From: Rhodocyclaceae bacterium UBA5602
GTDB taxonomy: Bacteria; Pseudomonadota; Gammaproteobacteria; Burkholderiales; Rhodocyclaceae
Length of the DNA stretch: 49,916 nucleotides
Assembly: GCA_002424865.1 (NCBI GenBank)
Contig: DILC01000077.1
Span: 34,921 to 84,836, forward strand
Direction of reading: 5' to 3'
The notes below the pieces were generated by a model, which saw nothing but the letters and a program-made list of their open reading frames with translations, ran no database searches and was not told the DNA's origin. Of this stretch, positions 44,288 through 49,916 are shown piece by piece (the first letter of the stretch is position 1; each line of letters starts with the position of its first letter). The position numbers and the translations under genes were made by a program.

Positions 44288-44312
44288 GCCGCATCACCAG
44301 CGCCGACTTTTC
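44288..44312 (+). repeat. Dispersed CAGCGCCGACTTT repeat, copy I (intergenic)
   Basis: GCCGCATCAC is followed by CAGCGCCGACTTTTC. It lies in the gap between the AEC gene and ridA (44228-44437), which otherwise shows no gene. Confidence 0.75.
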
Positions 44313-44437
44313 CCGCCAAAACCAGGGGCAAAACACTGCATGCAAATAAGCACACCGCGTTTTGCTCCTGCCAGGACTCAAGCCAGCTTGAACAGGCAAA
44401 GCAATACGGGAAGGCAACTTCGCGAAAACCACCGCGA

Positions 44438-44839
44438 TCAAAGCGCCGCCGTGCCCTCAATTTCAATGCGCAGCCCAGGAAACGCCAGCCGCGCAACGCC
44501 CACCAAAGTGATCGCGATGGGAGGATCTTGCGGCAGGTAGCGCGAACGCACTTCCCGGATTTGCGCCAGATCAGCCGGATCAAGATCAACAACGAATATA
44601 GTCACTTTGACCAAATGTTGAAAATCCGCACCGGCTGCGTGCAGCGCATGCCCCAGATTTTTCAGGGTGAGCTCCAACTGGGCAAATAAATCGCCTGGCG
44701 CCAAGACTTTTCCCGTGGCGTCAAGGGCGACTTGGCCTGAAACAAAAACCCAGCGTTGTGCGCCATCCACCGCCAGCGCATGGGTGAATGCCTTGGCGGG
44801 AACCAGTGAAGGTGAGTTACAAGCGGTCAAAGTAACCAT
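44438..44839 (-). CDS. RidA/YjgF family protein
   Basis: The 133-residue protein has the RidA pattern: RWVFVSGQVALDATGKVLAPGD (ends RWV and PGD), VKVTIFVVDLDP and, near the end, VARLAFPGLRIEIEG, whose Arg fits the family's imine-hydrolysing arginine. Members remove reactive enamines, but some subfamilies lack that activity. It lies 17 bp after the MMPL gene on the same strand and may be co-transcribed. Confidence 0.87.
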   Translation of the reverse strand: MVTLTACNSPSLVPAKAFTHALAVDGAQRWVFVSGQVALDATGKVLAPGDLFAQLELTLKNLGHALHAAGADFQHLVKVTIFVVDLDPADLAQIREVRSRYLPQDPPIAITLVGVARLAFPGLRIEIEGTAAL

Positions 44840-44856
44840 TATTTACTCCTCGTTAA

Positions 44857-47202
44857 TCATTTCTTCGGCTTTAACAGGAACGTAGCGAGTGCCGGCATGA
44901 GGAAAATCGCCCCGACCATATTCACGAAGAACATATACGCCAGCAATATCCCCATATCCGCCTGGAATTTCAAATCAGACCAAAGCCATGTCGCCACGCC
45001 GATACTCATGGTAATTGAAGTAAAAATCACGGGCACGCCCACTTCTTGCAAAGCATGCGCATACGCGTCTTTCACGTGCAGATTGTTATTCATGTGCGAC
45101 ATCATGCGGGCGATGAGATAAATACTGTAATCCACGCCAACCCCTACCCCCAGCGCCAACACCGGCAAGACAAAGATTTTCAGTCCAATGCCCATGGTGA
45201 CCATGACCACGTTGGCAAAATAAGCCACCAAAATCAATGGCACCATGGCACACAAAGTCGCCCGCCAAGACAAGAAAGTCAGGAACACAAACAAACCAAC
45301 CGCCGCAAACAAGGTGAGGTTAATACGCAATTGCGCTTCTGCAACTTCTTCATTGGTCGCGGCCATGATGCCGCCGTTGCCCATCGCCAGCCGCAAATTC
45401 ACGTGTTTATTGCCATGCGTTTGATCAAAGCTTTCCACCGCAGCAGTCACCCGCTTTAAAGTATCCGCCTTATGGTCTGCCAGATAAAGCCGGATCGGCA
45501 TGGCTTTACAGTCGTTGGAGAACATCCCTTGCGATGCTTCGATGCGGTACATGTTGGCGGAGATCATCTGGCTATTGAAAGGCAAGCCTAAAAATTTCGG
45601 GTTCGCCTCATAGTTGCCGATGTTTCGCTCACGGATAATCTCAGACAATGAAACAACGGATTTCACCCCTGGCACGTTTTGCATTTGCCAAACGAAATCA
45701 TCAATCGTTTTCATCACCGAATAATCAACACACGCCTCGGTTACATCGGATTGCGCCACAACAACCAATTCATCCAAACCCACTGAAAACCGGTTGATGA
45801 TGGTGTTGATGTCCCGGTTATACACGTGACCAGGCCAGAACTCAGGGCTCCCTGCATCGGTGTCCCCCACCACCAGGCGATGCTCAGCGATGTAACCGGC
45901 AACACCCATCAGCACGCCGACAGCCAGAATGCCCACCGCGACTTTACGATCCGCTGCCTTGGCAAGCCATGTCCATACTGAATGGCCGCGGGACAGCTTT
46001 CTTTTCTGCGCACGGGCCAGTTCTTTGGAATTAAGGCGCGTCCAGGATAAAAAGATAGGCAGCATCATCTTGTTGGTCAGCAACATGATGCCCACACCGA
46101 TACTGGCAGATACCCCCAACTCACCGATCAGTTGTACTGGAATGAGCATGATCACCGCAAAGCCGACAGCATCCACCAAAATAGCCGTCGCACCTGGCAC
46201 GAGTAACTGATATACCGCGGTACGTGCTGCCTCCTTTGAGTCTTCACCATCGACTACCGCCATGCGCCAGGCATTCGTCATTTGCACCGCATGGCTCACC
46301 CCAATGGAAAGAATCAAAAAAGGCACCAGAATCGACATCGGATCCAAACCAAAACCCAACATCTGGATCGCGCCCAACTGCCAGATCACGGCGGCCAGCG
46401 ATACCGCCATGGACGATAGCGCCAACTTCCAGGAGCCTGAGAAAAAGAGCAGTAAAACAAAGGTCAATAAAAAAGTCACCGCAAAAAACTTGACAACCCC
46501 TTCGATACCATCAATCACATAGCCGACAAAGGGCGCAAAGCCGGTGATGTGAACCTTGATGCCGTCTTTCTCGTATTTTGCTTTTAACGCTTCCAACTGC
46601 TTGGCGAACTTGCCGTAATCAATCTCTTGGCCGGTAGCGGGGTCGCGCTCGATCAAGTCAGCAACCACCAACGCACCCGATAAATCAGTGGCGACCGTTT
46701 TGCCAACTTCGGTTGACTTGGCAAGGTTGCTTTTAACCAGTTCAATGCCTTCCGGGGTAGGCCTAAAGGTCGAAGGCACAATGCGCGAGCCTGTAAAACC
46801 AATTTCGCTGACCGCAACAAAGTTAACATTCGGCGTAAAAATGGACGTCACCGTGCGGGCATCCACACCAGGCATTACCAGCACATCCGCGGTGACTTTT
46901 TCAAACGTGTTAAACCATTGCGGATTAAACATATTGCCCGATTCATCACGCACAAAAATAGTCACCCGATTAGCCCCACCGAAGGTATTTCTAAATTCGG
47001 TAAAGGTTTTCATGTAGGGGTGAGATAACGGAATGCTCTTATCAAACCCAGCGCTAATTTTGAGCAAAGATGCCTTGTAGCCAAAAAATGCAGTCAACAG
47101 GACGCTCAACAATAGAATCACCACACGATGGTGAATCAACAGGTCTGCAAACGTCGTTGAAATACGGTGCAATACCCCGTTCGAATGATTCATTTCACTC
47201 AT
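44857..47202 (-). CDS. MMPL/RND family transporter
   Basis: The 781-residue inner-membrane protein has twelve predicted membrane segments in two halves. Each half has a large periplasmic loop (about 55-225 and 450-620) followed by a cluster of five helices. The second half has GVGVGVDYSIYLIARMM near 700, with the charged GxxxDY motif of MmpL/HpnN-type proton-driven lipid transporters. The first half carries SIGVSHAVQMTNAWRMA in the corresponding place. It lacks an RND adaptor gene nearby. It stands in line with a YCF48-like protein, DUF1329 and DUF1302, suggesting export of a hydrophobic compound. A GAGG site precedes the ATG. Confidence 0.9.
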   Translation of the reverse strand: MSEMNHSNGVLHRISTTFADLLIHHRVVILLLSVLLTAFFGYKASLLKISAGFDKSIPLSHPYMKTFTEFRNTFGGANRVTIFVRDESGNMFNPQWFNTFEKVTADVLVMPGVDARTVTSIFTPNVNFVAVSEIGFTGSRIVPSTFRPTPEGIELVKSNLAKSTEVGKTVATDLSGALVVADLIERDPATGQEIDYGKFAKQLEALKAKYEKDGIKVHITGFAPFVGYVIDGIEGVVKFFAVTFLLTFVLLLFFSGSWKLALSSMAVSLAAVIWQLGAIQMLGFGLDPMSILVPFLILSIGVSHAVQMTNAWRMAVVDGEDSKEAARTAVYQLLVPGATAILVDAVGFAVIMLIPVQLIGELGVSASIGVGIMLLTNKMMLPIFLSWTRLNSKELARAQKRKLSRGHSVWTWLAKAADRKVAVGILAVGVLMGVAGYIAEHRLVVGDTDAGSPEFWPGHVYNRDINTIINRFSVGLDELVVVAQSDVTEACVDYSVMKTIDDFVWQMQNVPGVKSVVSLSEIIRERNIGNYEANPKFLGLPFNSQMISANMYRIEASQGMFSNDCKAMPIRLYLADHKADTLKRVTAAVESFDQTHGNKHVNLRLAMGNGGIMAATNEEVAEAQLRINLTLFAAVGLFVFLTFLSWRATLCAMVPLILVAYFANVVMVTMGIGLKIFVLPVLALGVGVGVDYSIYLIARMMSHMNNNLHVKDAYAHALQEVGVPVIFTSITMSIGVATWLWSDLKFQADMGILLAYMFFVNMVGAIFLMPALATFLLKPKK

Positions 47203-47251
47203 TTTTATTCCTCTTCCCTACCTACATAAAAAGGCAAATATGGATTTTTTG

Positions 47252-48265
47252 TTATTTTGCGCTGCCAGTGGGCAATGCATCTGCCGCGTGCAATAGATCG
47301 GCCATTTTGAAGCGGCTGATCCCCCCCTTCATTGTCGCAAGATAAACATCCCCGCCCTGCGCCGCCACGGCGGTAATGTCTGCGTTATCAGGCCGCTGAT
47401 AGCTATTGACCACCTGCCCATCGGCATCAACGACGATAATGGCACCGCCACGCCCAACCACTAGCGCCTGATTTTTCTCTGGCACGACGACTGCATCAAG
47501 CAAGAACTGCGCTGTGCGAGTTTCAATGGCGCGTTGATGCATCCCGTCAGCGCTTACCAAAAAAGCGCGGCCACTCATGCCAAACAATAAAAATTGCCCA
47601 GCGAAAGGAACCACACCAAAGTAGGAACCGTTATATGAGGTAGGCAATAGCTTCCATGCAGGGTCACCCTCTCCACGCACAAAAACCGAGCCACGTTCAG
47701 CACTCAACAGCCCTGTTTGCCCAACAAAGGCAAGTGAAAATAAATGCGGAAAACCATCCCCGCTTTCTAGCGTGGTCATCTGCCAGCCAACGCCCTCATC
47801 ACGGCTCTCCCATAGCTCGCCATCACTGCTCGCTACGTAAATAATGCCATTACGGACCACAACCTTGAGGTAATACCTGAGATCAGATGGTTTATAGCGG
47901 ACAACTTGCCATGTCAAACCAGCATCGTTAGAACGCAGAATGCTGGCGGCCTGCCCTACCGCCCAAACACGCTGATCTGTTTCAAAAAACACAGAAGCCA
48001 GGGTAATATCCACTGGTGAATGCATCTGCTTCCATGTGAGGCCTTTATCGGTCGAGCGGATGATGATCCCGCGCTCCCCAACGGCCAGCGCTTGACCCGT
48101 CTTATTGATGGCAATCGACATAAATCGTGCCGAAATGGCTTTCGGCAGCAGCTTGGCCGAAACAGGCGCATCGGGTATCTTTCCCTGCTCGCTTTGCGCA
48201 GTAGCAAATGCGCTGCCTAGAGCAAAGCTTAACCAAGCCAATACATAACAAAGCGTTTTTTTCAT
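47252..48265 (-). CDS. YCF48-like beta-propeller, secreted
   Basis: The 337-residue protein has a signal peptide (core about 5-18, cleavage near AFA at 19-21). It consists of repeated beta-propeller units in the style of the photosystem II assembly factor YCF48, with Asp-box-like turns such as STDKGLTWKQM and SNDAGLTWQV and repeats of AVGERGIIIRS and AVGQAASILRS. The function is unknown. In proteobacteria such proteins often accompany RND transporters and DUF1329. A TTG start 18 bp upstream is in frame, but the ATG at 48265 gives a proper signal. It lies 49 bp upstream of the MMPL gene. Confidence 0.87.
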   Translation of the reverse strand: MKKTLCYVLAWLSFALGSAFATAQSEQGKIPDAPVSAKLLPKAISARFMSIAINKTGQALAVGERGIIIRSTDKGLTWKQMHSPVDITLASVFFETDQRVWAVGQAASILRSNDAGLTWQVVRYKPSDLRYYLKVVVRNGIIYVASSDGELWESRDEGVGWQMTTLESGDGFPHLFSLAFVGQTGLLSAERGSVFVRGEGDPAWKLLPTSYNGSYFGVVPFAGQFLLFGMSGRAFLVSADGMHQRAIETRTAQFLLDAVVVPEKNQALVVGRGGAIIVVDADGQVVNSYQRPDNADITAVAAQGGDVYLATMKGGISRFKMADLLHAADALPTGSAK

Positions 48266-48290
48266 ATCCGGTATCAGTTTCAAATCAAGA

Positions 48291-48332
48291 AAGAAAAAAC
48301 GGAAAGTTCAAGTGGGCTCGAACCTTCCGTTT
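48291..48332 (-). terminator. Rho-independent terminator after DUF1329
   Basis: Read on the minus strand, AAACGGAAGGTTC pairs with GAACTTTCCGTTT (one G-U) across a 10-nt loop, followed by TTTTCTTTCTT. It would end or thin the DUF1302-DUF1329 transcript before the YCF48-like gene. Confidence 0.8.
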
Positions 48333-48351
48333 CACGAACACAAGCCAGGAC

Positions 48352-49809
48352 TTACCGAGTACCCGCGTTGCGCAACCCTTGTGGCGTGTAGAGTTCTACG
48401 CTAAACGGAACCTTTGATGAGTCCGAGGAAATTTTCGGATCATCACGTTTGACTGCCTTGGCCGACTGACGATACCAGTATGGGAAAGTGGTATAGCGGC
48501 CATTGATCAAGTCAATCTGGCTATCGCCATAAATCGTCGTAATCTTCGGCTCGTAAAAGTACATCAGGTATTGCTCGCCGACACGCCAGAGCCGATCACT
48601 ATTGTCGTAAGCCTCGAATCCCAAGCCTTCCCATGTATCCTCATCCACATAAGTCACATGGCGCTTGTATAAATGACGCTGCCCTTTCTTGAGGTTTGCT
48701 TCGATAATCCACGCGCGATGCAACTCATAGCGGATCAGGTCCTGATTGATGTGCTTTTTGCCAAAGATCTGATCAAACCCGACACCATCTTGTGCCAACT
48801 TGAAGTTGTTATAGGGCACAAACAACTCTTTACGGCCAACCAGCTTACGATCATGTCGAGACTCTGTACCACCAAAATAGTGCATGAAGCGGCTCGCTAC
48901 TGTCCGCTGCCCATCAGAACCAAACGAGGGGCTATCGTGAAAACCGATTTCAGGTGCTTTACGAACCCGACGCTGACCTGGCAAATAGAGATACACCTGA
49001 AAATCAAACTGCTCAGCGTAGTTACAGCCACCAAACATCAAGCCAGATGAACGTGGCGGCTGCAATACTTCTTGCGCATCGCAGAAGATGGCTAGTTCAA
49101 ATGCAGTAAACCAAGGATTTTGCGGAATATCCTTTTCCTTGAACCACCAAGGCCAGATCACCTTTTCGCGAGAAATAACATCAGTCCGGTTTCCCAGCGC
49201 GTCAATCAAGGCACCATTATTGATGACATCCAGGGATGTGCCACGAAATGCCATCATAGTATTCCAAGCCGCTTCATCCCCATTCTTCGGGATCGGGAAA
49301 GGGATACCACCACCTTTAACATAATCCTTCAAGCAAACATGCCCATTGCTGATTTGATCGGGACATAGCTTGATGGCTTTAGCTTGACGCAAGGTTGCCT
49401 CATACACCCATGGTTCATAAACACCCGTCCGGCGCGTCGGGTAAACATGCATCCTGAAGGTTTCAGGGTATTGCTTGAACATCGCAACCTGACCCGGCGT
49501 CAGTTTGTCCTGATACTGCGTGTAGTTCTTTGCCGTGATAGTGAATAATGGTTTATCGCTAGCAAACGGATCAGGAAAATCCCCAACCTTGTATCCAGCA
49601 GGTGGCGCCAATGGTTTTGGATTCCACGCAGGTATTGTGCCGTCCGCGTTACCCGCACGAATCGCCCCCATGGGCGTAAGCGGCGTGCCTTCAATGCCCA
49701 GCTTGGCGGCCTCATCTGCACTCAGCGCGGCGCTCGCCTGCTGCGTTGCCATGGCACAACCAACGGCAAGCACGGCGGCTATTAGTTTTAAACCCTGTCT
49801 TGTTTTCAT
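48352..49809 (-). CDS. DUF1329 family periplasmic protein
   Basis: The 485-residue protein has a signal peptide (core about 8-24, likely cleavage near ASA). It has the DUF1329 features: a short N-terminal repeat with SADEAAKLGIEGTPLTPMGA, a middle with VYEPWVYEATL and PFPIPKNGDEAAWN, and a C-terminal region with YVDEDTWEGLGFEAYD and LINGRYTTFPYWYR. The family is thought to have a LolA/LolB-like lipid-binding fold. The ATG at 49809 is 11 bp after GGAGGAG. An in-frame TTG at 49818 is closer to the site. It lies 45 bp downstream of the DUF1302 stop. Confidence 0.9.
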   Translation of the reverse strand: MKTRQGLKLIAAVLAVGCAMATQQASAALSADEAAKLGIEGTPLTPMGAIRAGNADGTIPAWNPKPLAPPAGYKVGDFPDPFASDKPLFTITAKNYTQYQDKLTPGQVAMFKQYPETFRMHVYPTRRTGVYEPWVYEATLRQAKAIKLCPDQISNGHVCLKDYVKGGGIPFPIPKNGDEAAWNTMMAFRGTSLDVINNGALIDALGNRTDVISREKVIWPWWFKEKDIPQNPWFTAFELAIFCDAQEVLQPPRSSGLMFGGCNYAEQFDFQVYLYLPGQRRVRKAPEIGFHDSPSFGSDGQRTVASRFMHYFGGTESRHDRKLVGRKELFVPYNNFKLAQDGVGFDQIFGKKHINQDLIRYELHRAWIIEANLKKGQRHLYKRHVTYVDEDTWEGLGFEAYDNSDRLWRVGEQYLMYFYEPKITTIYGDSQIDLINGRYTTFPYWYRQSAKAVKRDDPKISSDSSKVPFSVELYTPQGLRNAGTR

Positions 49810-49854
49810 GTTTAGCAAAACTCCTCCGATTAACAGTAGTAAATATTCAACCGA

Positions 49855-49916
49855 TCAAAACGACATGCTCACGTTGGCTTGCAGAAAGTCGCGGTCATAC
49901 GCCCCGTTCAACAAGC
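49855..49916 (-). CDS. DUF1302 outer-membrane protein, C-terminal end only
   Basis: Only the last 19 codons and stop lie in the window, reading LNGAYDRDFLQANVSMSF. A terminal Phe after alternating residues is the outer-membrane beta-barrel signature, and YDRDF is typical of DUF1302 C-termini. Its adjacency to DUF1329 supports this. The start lies outside. Confidence 0.7.
   Translation of the reverse strand, partial: LLNGAYDRDFLQANVSMSF

Overview
The window is about 50 kb of chromosome from a betaproteobacterium with moderate GC content (roughly 55% by eye). Pointers to this group are the PTS relay EIIA(Man)-HPr-EI, paired metX-metW, a DUF2782 protein next to polA, the short gshA of the Thiobacillus type beside gshB, ratA/rnfH opposite smpB, and rplU-rpmA-obgE-proB. 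I cannot name the genus. Most of the window is core metabolism, with three more variable stretches.

Layout. 1-1898: the 3' end of gcvP, then dsbA-dsbB. 1925-6535: ppx and ppk diverge; sppA converges on ppk. 6804-8692: queD, a divergent radical SAM gene and a small HTH protein. 8903-9535: tRNA-Ser(UGA), a truncated phage-type phosphoesterase and a terminator. 9535-13702 (minus strand): EIIA-ptsH-ptsI-metX-metW, probably one operon. 13703-14111: a gene-free, hairpin-rich stretch. 14112-19982 (minus strand): a LOG protein, DUF2782, an orphan N6-adenine methyltransferase, gshA, gshB and apbE. 19994-26079: polA followed by three glycosyltransferase-type genes. 26252-32385: guaB, guaA, rplU, rpmA, obgE, proB. 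32594-34566: tRNA-Ser(GCU), a small acidic unknown protein, rnfH/ratA, smpB. 34650-37804: an unknown secreted protein, then an OmpR/EnvZ-type pair overlapping a truncated haemoglobin gene. 37849-39998: thpR, ispF, ispD.

40074-43270 is a coherent sulfur-stress module. An ArsR-family regulator keeps the two cysteines of the BigR/SqrR persulfide sensors. Next to it are an ETHE1-like metallo-beta-lactamase-fold dioxygenase (divergent), two half-size YeeE/YedE transporters and a TauE/SafE exporter. A consensus-like sigma-70 promoter lies in the divergent gap.

43307-49916 (minus strand) holds a DUF1302 outer-membrane protein (C-terminus only), DUF1329, a YCF48-like beta-propeller, an MMPL/RND transporter, a RidA protein and an AEC carrier. 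The first four look like a multi-compartment envelope system of unknown substrate and are the best candidate here for an undescribed pathway.

The most striking non-gene signal is a dispersed 25-bp repeat with core CAGCGCCGACTTT. It occurs about nine times in both orientations, in intergenic DNA and inside polA, envZ (twice), apbE and gshB. Two rarer repeat families also occur; one forms the C-terminal tail of the ArsR regulator.
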